Positions 1-6,714 of a DNA stretch of 7,658 nt are shown here, piece by piece. The notes below the pieces were generated by a model. It saw only the letters and a list, made by a program, of their open reading frames with translations, did no database searches and was not told the DNA's origin. The DNA lies in contig CAZKNF010000107.1 of the NCBI GenBank assembly GCA_964554105.1, forward strand, positions 1 to 7,658, in the 5' to 3' direction. Positions within the stretch are counted from its first letter, which is position 1. Every line of letters begins with the position of its first letter. A program made the translations under genes and the position numbers. This DNA is from CAZKNF01 sp964554105. Its GTDB lineage: Bacteria > Bacteroidota > Rhodothermia > Rhodothermales > VXPQ01.

Positions 1-73
1 GGCGCGAGGCGACGTGCCGCTCCTTGCTGCGCATGACGCGGTCCTCCGAGTCGACCAGCGACACATATACCAT
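1..73 (-). CDS. Start of a further operon gene, cut by the window edge; possibly isopentenyl-diphosphate isomerase
   Basis: Seen: downstream of crtI on the same strand, a frame opens at ATG 73-71 (alternative GTG 88-86, just after an in-frame TGA at 94-92) and runs out of the window. It reads MVYVSLVDSEDRVMRSKERH and then VASR. Almost every codon from the fourth onward ends in G or C, as in the real genes here, which argues for coding. An in-frame ATG at 34-32 has an excellent ribosome binding site (GGAGGA at 47-42, 7-nt spacer). However, the strong GC3 bias begins upstream of it, so I prefer the ATG at 73, which lies 28 nt after the crtI stop. Inference: the opening 'LVD..DR......K...H' pattern faintly resembles the N-terminus of type I (Nudix) Idi, which makes DMAPP for GGPP and is a common carotenoid-cluster gene. 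With 24 residues this is only a suggestion; another Nudix protein or an unrelated one is equally possible. Confidence 0.45.
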   Translation of the reverse strand, partial: MVYVSLVDSEDRVMRSKERHVASR

Positions 74-101
74 GCACGTACCATGCACGCTTCAGATTCG
101 A

Positions 102-1604
102 CTACAACATCTTCAGGTCAGTGCAGATACAGTACTCAGTGGCCTCGGCCGACAACATCACGCCGGGTACGCCTGCACCCGGGTGCGTTCCAGCGCCGAC
201 GAGATAGAGGCCGCGGACATCCTCGCTCCGGTTGTGCGGGCGGAAATAGGCGGTCTGCGATAGCCGCGGCTCCGGCCCGAAGGCATTCCCCTCGAACGCG
301 TTGAAGCGCGATTGAAAATCACGCGGCGTAAATGCGTGACGCACTTCCACGTTTTCGCGCAGCCCATCCAGTCCCCACGCCTCCAGGAACGATAACACCC
401 GATCGCTGACTCGTTCCACCGCATCGTCGTTCCAGTCAAACTCCGACTGCAAATTCGGCACGGGGATGAGCACGTAGAGGCTCTCGCCTCCCGCTGGAGC
501 CATGGTCGGATCGGTCCGCGTCGGCGCGTGCAGGTACATGCTGAAATCTTCAGGCATCACCTTCCGATCGAATACGTCCTCGACGAGTCCGCGATAGCGT
601 CGCGACAGGATCAACGTGTGGTGTGCGAGCTTCGGATACGTCTTGCGCACACCGAGATAGAGCAAGAAACAGCTCATCGAATAAGCCATTCTGCCGATCT
701 TTTTATCCGTCCATGTACTTCGCTTGGTGGATGCAACGAGGTCGCGGTAGGTGTGCGCCACGTCGGCATTGCTCACGACGACATCGGCTTCGATCATTTC
801 TTCACCGATCCGGACACCCGCCGCCGAACCGGCGCGGACGACAATCTCGTCGACCTCCGCTCCGAGCCGCACCGTGCCGCCGATGTCGGTGAACAGCCTG
901 GCGAGTCCGTCCACCAGGGCGTACATACCGCCCCTGGCAAACCAGACGCCCTGCTCACGCTCGAGGTACGGAATCATGACGTAGATCGACGGCGTGCGGA
1001 ACGGATTTCCACCCAGGAACAGCGGATGGAAGCTAAAGAGAAACCGGTGCCGAAAATCGTCGAAGTAGTTCGCGGCGAATGAGGCGACGGGCTTCAACGC
1101 CCCGAGTCGAAGCGCGCGTGGTGCGAACGAAAGCATAGATCGAATGGTGTCGAACGGGCGCGAGCCCAGGCCGTCGGTGATGACGGCGTCGTAGATCGGC
1201 CGGATGGCATCCATGAACTCATCGTACCGCGCGGCATCGCCCTGATGGAACCGGGACATCTGCTGCTTCATCACCTCCGCGTCGCCGGAATAGTCGATCG
1301 CAGATCCATCGTGGAAATAGATGCGGTAGTACGGGTCCAGCGGCATAAGTTCGACGTATTCCTCGAGCCGCGCGCCGGCCGATTTGAAAATACGCCTGAT
1401 GATGGATGGCGCCGTGATCAGGCTCGGGCCCATGTCGAAGGTGTATCCGCCGTCCTGGAGCTGGTAGGCCCGGCCGCCGACGCGTTCGCGCTTCTCGACG
1501 AGCGTGACATCGATCCCGCGCGCCTGAAGTCGGATGGCCACCGACAGCCCTCCGAAGCCGCTGCCGACGACCACCGCTCGCCGTTTGTTGCGCGGCACGC
1601 TCAT
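102..1604 (-). CDS. crtI: Phytoene desaturase CrtI
   Basis: FAD-dependent, membrane-associated desaturase that converts colourless phytoene to lycopene (or a shorter desaturated product). The 500-residue length is normal for bacterial CrtI. Seen: an N-terminal dinucleotide-binding fold at about residues 10-46 (VVVGSGFGGL, then the acidic strand end TLVEKRE and VGGRAY), and near the C-terminus the family signature VGAGTHPGAGVPGV at 469-482, which closes the FAD site. This C-terminal signature separates it from the CrtO-type paralogue on the other strand. The start is the ATG at 1604-1602. It overlaps the acyltransferase stop as ATGA and has a GGAG (1613-1610) 5 nt upstream, so translation is probably both coupled and independently initiated. 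The stop is TAG at 104-102. It is the third gene of the minus-strand operon after the CruF-CrtB fusion and the acyltransferase. A 1,2/3,4-desaturase role (CrtD-like) cannot be fully excluded by eye, but no other CrtI candidate is present. Confidence 0.95.
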   Translation of the reverse strand: MSVPRNKRRAVVVGSGFGGLSVAIRLQARGIDVTLVEKRERVGGRAYQLQDGGYTFDMGPSLITAPSIIRRIFKSAGARLEEYVELMPLDPYYRIYFHDGSAIDYSGDAEVMKQQMSRFHQGDAARYDEFMDAIRPIYDAVITDGLGSRPFDTIRSMLSFAPRALRLGALKPVASFAANYFDDFRHRFLFSFHPLFLGGNPFRTPSIYVMIPYLEREQGVWFARGGMYALVDGLARLFTDIGGTVRLGAEVDEIVVRAGSAAGVRIGEEMIEADVVVSNADVAHTYRDLVASTKRSTWTDKKIGRMAYSMSCFLLYLGVRKTYPKLAHHTLILSRRYRGLVEDVFDRKVMPEDFSMYLHAPTRTDPTMAPAGGESLYVLIPVPNLQSEFDWNDDAVERVSDRVLSFLEAWGLDGLRENVEVRHAFTPRDFQSRFNAFEGNAFGPEPRLSQTAYFRPHNRSEDVRGLYLVGAGTHPGAGVPGVMLSAEATEYCICTDLKML

Positions 1605-2278
1605 CGCGGCTCCGACATGGCTACGGGTGAATCCCAGACGACGCCGGCCTCTTCGCCATAGTCCGCCAGCACGTCGGCGAGGTCGTCCAGGATATGCTCG
1701 ACGGATCGTTCGATCTCGGCGACGCTGATCACCGCGCCGGATTCAACATGGAGGGGCTCGCCGATGCCGATAAAGGCCGATGGCGCCGGGGTGGTCAAAT
1801 GCTCGAGGTGCAGACCTACGGGCACGATCGTACAAGGTGCGAGCTCGCGCGCGAAGAGCTCCAGGCCGCGACGGAAGCCGAGCCTCCGCTTCCAAGACGG
1901 CCAGATGCGGCCCTGCGGAAAAAAAGACAGCCAGAACGCGGTCCTTCTGGTCGCCAGGTAGCGGAGTGCATGTATGACGGCGCTCGGCTCGCGAGTGAGT
2001 CCGATTACGCCCATTCCGGCGAAGAACGGAAATCGGGCCAGCCGATCCGACCGCATCAGTGTATAGATCGGCTGATCCGTGTCGGCCTTTCGGTGAAGCT
2101 CGCGTAGGAGAAACCCGTCCCACCAGCTAACGTGGTTGGCGGCCAGAATCACCCTGCGACCACGCGGGACGTGACGCAGAGATCCGCGGACGTGAAGCGC
2201 GGCGATTCGCCGGTGCATCCACGGCCGAAAGATGGATTCGAAGATAGCGACGAGGTATGGATTCCAGGACGTCTTCAC
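1601..2278 (-). CDS. PlsC-family acyltransferase, probably acylating a carotenoid or carotenoid glycoside
   Basis: A 225-residue glycerophosphate-acyltransferase-fold (PlsC/LPLAT) protein. Seen: the catalytic HX4D box as NHVSWWD (residues 48-54), the substrate-binding block FFPQGR (119-124) in place of the canonical FPEGTR, and the later hydrophobic IVPVGL (151-156). The Glu-to-Gln change and loss of Thr in the second block set it apart from housekeeping lysophosphatidate acyltransferases. No clear transmembrane helix; probably a peripheral inner-membrane enzyme. The start is GTG 2278-2276, overlapping the fusion-gene stop as GTGA; the end overlaps the crtI start as ATGA. It is therefore tightly coupled in the middle of the operon. 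Inference: acylated carotenoids and acyl glycosides such as salinixanthin require an acyltransferase, and being locked between crtB and crtI suggests this role rather than phospholipid synthesis. The acceptor (sugar hydroxyl or tertiary 1'-OH) is not evident from sequence. The family call is firm; the substrate is a guess. Confidence 0.88.
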   Translation of the reverse strand: MKTSWNPYLVAIFESIFRPWMHRRIAALHVRGSLRHVPRGRRVILAANHVSWWDGFLLRELHRKADTDQPIYTLMRSDRLARFPFFAGMGVIGLTREPSAVIHALRYLATRRTAFWLSFFPQGRIWPSWKRRLGFRRGLELFARELAPCTIVPVGLHLEHLTTPAPSAFIGIGEPLHVESGAVISVAEIERSVEHILDDLADVLADYGEEAGVVWDSPVAMSEPR

Positions 2279-4794
2279 GATTTGGCGTCTACGCCGGACG
2301 CCTCCAGCACGGCGAGCAGCTCCGTACGCCGATCAGACGTGGGTTCGCCGTGATCGAGCACGAATTGAACCATGGTCTCATAGAGTTCCGGCGGATAGGC
2401 GCCCTTAACCTCGGGCAGCAGCTCTGCGAGGCGCGCGAAATCATCGTCGACGGACCACCCTCGACCCAGAATGCCCGGAAGATAATAGCAGCTAAGGAGG
2501 CGTAGGTAGCGGATCTCGACATTCGAAGGCAGCGCACGCACCTGGGCGTCGAGCACCTCGAGGCCGCGGCGCACGTACTTCAGCTTCGACGGCGGCCAGA
2601 ACGCGTGCTTGCCTTTGAGCGTAACGAAAGCCCCATCGTAGGCCCGGTAAACGGGCGCATCGCATCGGGCGATATCGCCCCGCGTTTCGGCGATCTGCGG
2701 CTCGTGCTCAACGGCCCGGATGTACGCTATGCGGACGTCTTCGATGGCCGCGCATTCACTGCCGAGATCACCGCCGACGTCAGCGGAGGGAGCAGTGGGG
2801 AGAATCCCGGCCGGATGAACAGCGGCATTACCCCGAGTATTGCCGGCGATAGCGGTGTTGCCGTCGACGGCAGCAACGAGAAGGGGAGCAGCCGAGATCA
2901 TCGCGGCGCAGAAGATGATGGTGGTGGTGCGGACCGCCCCCACCTTCGAGACGGGCTCGCGAGACGGCGCCGGATGATATGCGTGGCGCACCGACGGCCG
3001 AAGCAGGGCGCGGCCGGCCAGAAACACTTTTCTAGAGAAGCTCGTCGCCGCTCGGCGCCGGAGATTGTCGTAGGCATTCCGACGAATTTCGACGTGGATG
3101 CCGCGGTAAACTTCCGAAGCCACGGCCGCGGCCCGGGCGAACGGCGGCGGGAGAACGGAGAGGCCTGGATGTGCATTCTCATAGAGTGCCTCGGCCCGGC
3201 CGAACATCTCGTCCATCATGGCGCGGTAAGCGGGCGGCAGCTGCCTGTCGACCTGCATCGCGTCTTGCAGCTCCCGCAGCCCCTCTTCCGTGATGCCGTA
3301 GCGCTGCATCACCTCGCGTGGCAAGTAGATACGATCCTCTGCGAGATCGTCCCCCACATCGCGCAGGATATTGGTAAGCTGCATCGCCTTGCCCAGTGCC
3401 GCAGCCCGCTTATGAGTCTCCGCATCTTGCACGCCGAAGAGATGGCACATCCAGATGCCCACCACGGATGCGACGCGGTACATGTAAAGGTCGAGCTCGT
3501 CCCACGTCCGAATTCGCACCCGATCGAGATCCATCCGCACGCCTTCTATGAGTTCCTCTGCGAGACGGAACGGCACCCCGCGCGAGAACGACGCAGACAT
3601 GATGCCATCCAGCCACCGAATGCCCGTATTGGATGAAGCGTAGGCTTCGTAGACGAGTCTCCGCCATGCATCGAGACGCGCATCGATCACGTTCGGCGGA
3701 GCGTCACTTCGATCGGCGAAATCGTCGGTCGTCCGGCAGAACGCGTATAACCCGGCGACGAGCCGCCGCTCCTCGTCGCCGAAAAATCGCGCGGCAAAGG
3801 AGAACGAACGGGAGTGGTGGCGAAAAAACGCCAGCAGCTCGGTCTGGCCGCCGATCGCCTCAGCACGGGAACGTACAAAGGCGAGCGTTTCTTGCGGATC
3901 GGTAGTGGCGGCTTCGGGAACGCGCGGTCCGATTTCACCGGGTGCCGGCCGGACCACTCGCTCAGCGCGCCCATTTTCCGATACGCGTCCGATTAGCGCG
4001 AACGCAAGAAGACCGCCCGCCGCAGCCAGGCTTACGACGACGGCCCCGAACATGCCCGCGGCGGCAAGCATGCCCAGCGGCATCAGAATCGTCGTTGCGT
4101 AATAGGCTGCCATCCATCGGATCGAGAGGCGGTCGAGCCACCGCGCTTTCGAGGTCATGTGGATGAGCGCCATGAGCACGACCCCCGTCAGCATCCATCC
4201 GCCCAGATTGATCAACGGCATGCCGTAGTATGGCCCTGCCTCGGCCCATCCCCAGTAGCTCGTGAGACCGCTCATAGCCGGATCGAGCGCCAGGTCCCAT
4301 GCCGTCAGGAGCGCAGCGCCCAACAGCACCCGTTGCGGCAACGCCTCCGGAAAACGCCGGCGGGCGATCACATAGGCCGGCAGGGCCATCAGAAACCAGC
4401 TTAACGGGATCAGCGCCGGCACGAGTCCCATCCACTTCCACCCGAGAAGTCCCGAGTACGAATAGCTGCCAAAAGGCAAGCCCGTCGACGTCCCGGCCAG
4501 CTCGCTCAAAAGACTCGCAATGTAGATTAGTGCCCCTCCCAGGATCCATGCACCACCGGCACGCCAGATCAGATATGTGACGAGGACGACCGCCGCTACG
4601 ATGACGTGGGACTGCGCGAAAAACTTAAACGCGACCACATAGAACGACGTCAGACCCGGGTGTCCGGATAGAAGCTGAGGGTGCAGCCCGAACGTGCCGA
4701 AGCCGACTACCGCAATGACTGTAAAGACCAAGTAGACAGCGATAGCGATCCACGGGCCCGAGAGGCTGCGGCGTGATAGTGCGTCCATACTCAT
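2275..4794 (-). CDS. crtB: Three-part fusion: CruF-like carotenoid hydratase, phytoene synthase CrtB, and a C-terminal domain of unknown function
   Basis: 839 residues. Residues about 10-270 are a polytopic membrane domain (about 7 helices) with hallmarks of the CruF/bisanhydrobacterioruberin-hydratase family: ELAGTSTGLPFGSYSYSG (98-115), AWDLALDP (165-172) and YYGMPLINLGGW (189-200). This family adds water across the 1,2 double bond of a psi end group. Residues about 300-600 are a complete phytoene synthase, which condenses two GGPP. Both Mg-diphosphate Asp motifs are intact: DDFAD (357-361) and DVGDDLAED (479-487, within NILRDVGDDLAEDRIYLP). After a linker comes a hydrophobic segment (622-642) and an alpha-helical domain (about 680-839) containing LKGKHAFWPPSKLKYVRRG and NVEIRYLRLLS. 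It resembles a short hypothetical protein I recall from Bacteroidota; function unknown. The ATG 4794-4792 lacks a clear Shine-Dalgarno sequence; a second Met at codon 3 is an alternative start. CruF and CrtB are normally separate genes. A GTG at codon 618 (2943-2941) could allow separate translation of the last domain. Confidence 0.93.
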   Translation of the reverse strand: MSMDALSRRSLSGPWIAIAVYLVFTVIAVVGFGTFGLHPQLLSGHPGLTSFYVVAFKFFAQSHVIVAAVVLVTYLIWRAGGAWILGGALIYIASLLSELAGTSTGLPFGSYSYSGLLGWKWMGLVPALIPLSWFLMALPAYVIARRRFPEALPQRVLLGAALLTAWDLALDPAMSGLTSYWGWAEAGPYYGMPLINLGGWMLTGVVLMALIHMTSKARWLDRLSIRWMAAYYATTILMPLGMLAAAGMFGAVVVSLAAAGGLLAFALIGRVSENGRAERVVRPAPGEIGPRVPEAATTDPQETLAFVRSRAEAIGGQTELLAFFRHHSRSFSFAARFFGDEERRLVAGLYAFCRTTDDFADRSDAPPNVIDARLDAWRRLVYEAYASSNTGIRWLDGIMSASFSRGVPFRLAEELIEGVRMDLDRVRIRTWDELDLYMYRVASVVGIWMCHLFGVQDAETHKRAAALGKAMQLTNILRDVGDDLAEDRIYLPREVMQRYGITEEGLRELQDAMQVDRQLPPAYRAMMDEMFGRAEALYENAHPGLSVLPPPFARAAAVASEVYRGIHVEIRRNAYDNLRRRAATSFSRKVFLAGRALLRPSVRHAYHPAPSREPVSKVGAVRTTTIIFCAAMISAAPLLVAAVDGNTAIAGNTRGNAAVHPAGILPTAPSADVGGDLGSECAAIEDVRIAYIRAVEHEPQIAETRGDIARCDAPVYRAYDGAFVTLKGKHAFWPPSKLKYVRRGLEVLDAQVRALPSNVEIRYLRLLSCYYLPGILGRGWSVDDDFARLAELLPEVKGAYPPELYETMVQFVLDHGEPTSDRRTELLAVLEASGVDAKS

Positions 4795-4856
4795 CTGTGT
4801 CAGAATTCACTGTACTTCTGCCGACACCGTGTGCCGGCGGCCTCATTTCCGATCGA

Positions 4857-4884
4857 TGAGCGTGGACGTTGCCGCCCACGCTCA
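4857..4884. promoter_or_regulatory. Perfect 9-bp inverted repeat, candidate operator or leader hairpin
   Basis: TGAGCGTGG (4857-4865) and its exact reverse complement CCACGCTCA (4876-4884) are separated by 10 nt. The half-site centres are 19 bp apart, close to two helical turns, which suits a dimeric regulator. It lies 63 bp upstream of the fusion-gene ATG and 170 bp upstream of the crtO ATG. If the fusion-gene transcript starts beyond 4884, the same sequence could instead form a leader hairpin. No regulator is assigned. Confidence 0.45.
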
Positions 4885-4889
4885 GGCAG

Positions 4890-4920
4890 CGACGTTCATG
4901 CCTTGCTCGACGTTCATGCC
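4890..4920. repeat. Direct repeat of CGACGTTCATGCC, 18-bp period
   Basis: Two exact 13-bp copies at 4890-4902 and 4908-4920, each followed by a near-identical (T)TGCTCG. A third GACGTT lies at 4865-4870, reaching into the loop of the neighbouring inverted repeat. The 18-bp phasing and position between divergent promoters suit a regulator site, but a simple local duplication is also possible. Confidence 0.4.
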
Positions 4921-4946
4921 TGCTCGTTGTCGGCCGCCCGCTGTCC

Positions 4947-4967
4947 TCCGGATCTGGTCTTCCGGAT
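4947..4967. repeat. Short TCCGGAT direct repeat upstream of the crtO promoter region
   Basis: TCCGGAT occurs at 4947-4953 and 4961-4967, start-to-start distance 14 bp, just before the -10-like TATGGT at 4972. It is short enough to arise by chance in G+C-rich DNA; it is recorded because it sits among other repeats in the divergent control region. Confidence 0.2.
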
Positions 4968-4969
4968 TT

Positions 4970-4977
4970 GCTATGGT
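4970..4977 (+). promoter_or_regulatory. Possible extended -10 element upstream of crtO
   Basis: TATGGT at 4972-4977 is preceded by a TG dinucleotide one base away (4969-4971, TGC), the layout of an extended -10 site. No good -35 hexamer is found 16-18 bp upstream. Transcription from here would give a leader of about 70 nt containing purine-rich GAGGAAG and GGAG stretches that are too far from the ATG to serve as its ribosome binding site. Confidence 0.25.
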
Positions 4978-5043
4978 GTTTACTCCCGAAGAGGAAGAAC
5001 GGAGCGCGGAGATCGTTACAAGGTGATTCGTTTTTGCAGGCGA

Positions 5044-5049
5044 TATAGT
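5044..5049 (+). promoter_or_regulatory. Candidate -10 box that would give a leaderless crtO transcript
   Basis: TATAGT matches five of six positions of the -10 consensus and ends 5 nt before the crtO ATG, so transcription would begin at or next to the A of the start codon. The absence of a Shine-Dalgarno sequence at normal distance fits this. It also fits the TANNNT-before-start arrangement known for leaderless genes in groups such as Deinococcus. No clear -35 is seen. Confidence 0.35.
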
Positions 5050-5054
5050 GTCGT

Positions 5055-6584
5055 ATGGACTACGACGTGATCATCATCGGGGCCGGGCATAACGCCCTTG
5101 TCGCAGGGTGCTATCTCGCCCGCGCGGGGTACCGCGTCGGCGTATTCGAGCGGCGCCACATCGTGGGTGGAGCGGTTTCGACAGAAGAGATCATTCCGGG
5201 ATACAAGATCGATTACGGTGGCAGCGCACACATCCTGATCCGCCTGACGCCGATCGTCGAGGAGCTCGAGCTCGAATCCTACGGCCTCGAGTACCTGGAG
5301 CTCGATCCGATGCTCGTCGCTCCCTCGCCGAATTGCGAGCCGCTCTTTTTTTACCGCAGCGTCGAGCAAACGGCCGATGAGCTCGAGCGGAAGCTGCCCG
5401 GCGATGGAGTCGCATACAGGCGGTTCATCGAGGACTGGAAGCCTTTCGCCGAGATGGTGAAGGAGGTCTTTCTGACCACTCCCGGTCCGTTCCAGATCGG
5501 AAAAAAGATGCTTCTGGGGGATGGCCCACGTGTCAGCTGGAAAGACGCACTCCGCACGATCTCCAGGCCGTACGGCGAGGTCGTGGATGACTACTTCACG
5601 TCGGAGCGCCTCAAGGCGGCCCTCGTCTGGATGGCGGCTCAATCTGGTCCGCCGCCGACGGATCTCATGACGGCGCCGTTTCTGCTGTGGCATCCACTTT
5701 ATCATGTAAGCGGCGTCGCACGGCCCCGCGGAGGGTCGGGCATGCTGTCGGTTGCGCTGCGCGATTATCTCGTGGCGCACGGAGGGGAGATCCACGTCGA
5801 TGCGCCGGTGAGCCGAATCGAGACGCGCGGGTCGCGCGTGCGCGGCGTGCACGTCGGTGGCAGCATCTATACGGCGAGAGCGGTTCTATCGGGAGCGCAC
5901 GCGGTCGAGACATTCACGCACCTCCTGCCTCCGGAGCATCGGCCACCGGGAGCCGACACCCTGCGCGTCGGCAATGGTTTCGGCGTCGTCATCCGCGCGG
6001 CTCTCGACGAGCCGGTGGCATACGCGGGGGCGGACGACCGCGCTCGGGTAGGGCTGCAGCTTCTTTGCAGGGACCGGCAACAGATCATGTCGGCGTACGG
6101 CGACTTTCTGGCCCGCCGCCCGGCGACCGACCCGCCCATCATCGCGATGACTTTCTCGGCTGTCGACGCGACGCTCGCACCCCCGGGAGGAGAGGTCTTG
6201 TGGCTCTGGGCGCAGTATTTTCCCTACGAGCTGGCGGAGGGGACGTGGGACGATCGCGGAGCGTCGGTTGCGGAGTCCATTTTCGCGGCATTCGAGGCGT
6301 ATGCCCCCGGAACTCGCCTGAAGGTCGTCGACTACCTGTTCGAGCATCCCCTCTACCTCGAGCGCGAACTCGGCTTGTTCCGTGGCAACGTGATGCACCT
6401 CGATATGAGCCTGGACCAGATGTTCTGCCTCCGCCCGACCCGCCGGACGAGCGGCTACCGCGCGCACCTCGACGGCCTCTACCTGACCGGCGCGAGCACT
6501 CATCCCGGCGGCGGCATCATGGGCGCGTCCGGCCGCAACGCCGCCACCGTCCTCCTGCGAGATTTAGAGAGAAAGAAGGTCTGA
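5055..6584 (+). CDS. crtO: CrtO-type FAD-dependent carotene ketolase
   Basis: 509 residues, the usual size of bacterial CrtO. Known family role: a CrtI-fold flavoenzyme that introduces a 4-keto group on beta rings (gamma- or beta-carotene) at the membrane. Seen: N-terminal FAD-binding motif IIIGAGHNALVAG (6-18) with VFERRHIVGGA (about 29-39), a middle region PRGGSGMLSVALRDYL typical of the substrate lid, and the C-terminal THPGGGIMGASGRNAA (482-497), which differs from the GVPGV ending of CrtI and is the CrtO form. The ATG at 5055 is the only possible start: an in-frame TAG lies at 5046-5048 and the two codons between are not start codons. There is no Shine-Dalgarno sequence at normal spacing; GCAGG ends 14 nt upstream. 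Diverges from the CruF-CrtB operon and precedes the lycopene cyclase. Related oxidoreductases in this superfamily include CrtD and all-trans-retinol saturase-like enzymes, so the exact reaction is inferred from sequence pattern and context. Confidence 0.85.
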   Translation: MDYDVIIIGAGHNALVAGCYLARAGYRVGVFERRHIVGGAVSTEEIIPGYKIDYGGSAHILIRLTPIVEELELESYGLEYLELDPMLVAPSPNCEPLFFYRSVEQTADELERKLPGDGVAYRRFIEDWKPFAEMVKEVFLTTPGPFQIGKKMLLGDGPRVSWKDALRTISRPYGEVVDDYFTSERLKAALVWMAAQSGPPPTDLMTAPFLLWHPLYHVSGVARPRGGSGMLSVALRDYLVAHGGEIHVDAPVSRIETRGSRVRGVHVGGSIYTARAVLSGAHAVETFTHLLPPEHRPPGADTLRVGNGFGVVIRAALDEPVAYAGADDRARVGLQLLCRDRQQIMSAYGDFLARRPATDPPIIAMTFSAVDATLAPPGGEVLWLWAQYFPYELAEGTWDDRGASVAESIFAAFEAYAPGTRLKVVDYLFEHPLYLERELGLFRGNVMHLDMSLDQMFCLRPTRRTSGYRAHLDGLYLTGASTHPGGGIMGASGRNAATVLLRDLERKKV

Positions 6585-6714
6585 AGTCCGCCGAGCCCTC
6601 TAAAGCCCGCCAACCCCGCCGCCTCGACGCCGACCCCAGACGCCCCACTGCCGAGACAAGCTCCGACTTCTGCATCCGACCCTACATCCGACCTCTACAT
6701 CCGGCCCTATCCTC
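6585..6714 (+). other. C-rich, G-poor spacer between crtO and the lycopene cyclase
   Basis: By hand count about 64 C against 23 G in 130 bases on the plus strand, unlike the genes on either side. No hairpin with a T-tract is seen. A C-rich, weakly structured RNA of this kind resembles Rho-utilisation (rut) sites, so it may attenuate transcription between the two genes. No ATG, GTG or TTG in the cyclase frame occurs in it after the in-frame TAA at 6601-6603. Confidence 0.4.
6671..6708 (+). repeat. Three tandem degenerate copies of TACATCCGACC
   Basis: The copies are TGCATCCGACCC, TACATCCGACCTC and TACATCCGGCCC, back to back and 12-13 nt each, ending just before the candidate cyclase start at 6715. 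Their irregular length means they do not keep one reading frame, so they look like a noncoding leader element rather than a coding repeat. Confidence 0.5.

Larger units (their letters stand above)
4795..5054. promoter_or_regulatory. Divergent intergenic control region between the crtFB fusion and crtO
   Basis: 260 bp between two divergently transcribed carotenoid operons, with no convincing gene. It contains a perfect 9-bp inverted repeat (4857-4884), a 13-bp direct repeat (4890-4902 and 4908-4920), a TCCGGAT direct repeat (4947-4953 and 4961-4967) and two -10-like boxes facing crtO. Short frames here are not coding-like. For the fusion gene, TACAGT on the minus strand (4814-4809) is a weak -10 candidate with no matching -35. 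Inference: one regulator bound here could set both operons together; CarA/LitR-type MerR regulators often control carotenoid genes, but no regulator gene is in the window and I cannot assign the sites. Confidence 0.6.

Noticed and set aside
528..1082. 184-codon open frame on the plus strand opposite crtI
   Set aside because: The minus-strand CrtI frame is continuous and motif-bearing; this one has no recognisable features.
2605..3636. 343-codon open frame on the plus strand opposite the fusion gene
   Set aside because: It lies antisense to the CrtB and C-terminal domains, whose minus-strand frame carries clear family motifs. The plus-strand product has no recognisable domain and a composition expected from the complement of a G+C-rich gene.
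4803..4815. Possible CarH/LitR-type operator from GTACA and TGACACA motifs just upstream of the fusion gene
   Set aside because: The ACA-containing motifs are not spaced at the regular 11-bp interval expected for CarH-type direct repeats, so the match is no better than chance.
5016..5852. 278-codon open frame on the minus strand opposite crtO
   Set aside because: Antisense shadow of crtO with no motif; it would also run into the divergent promoter region.
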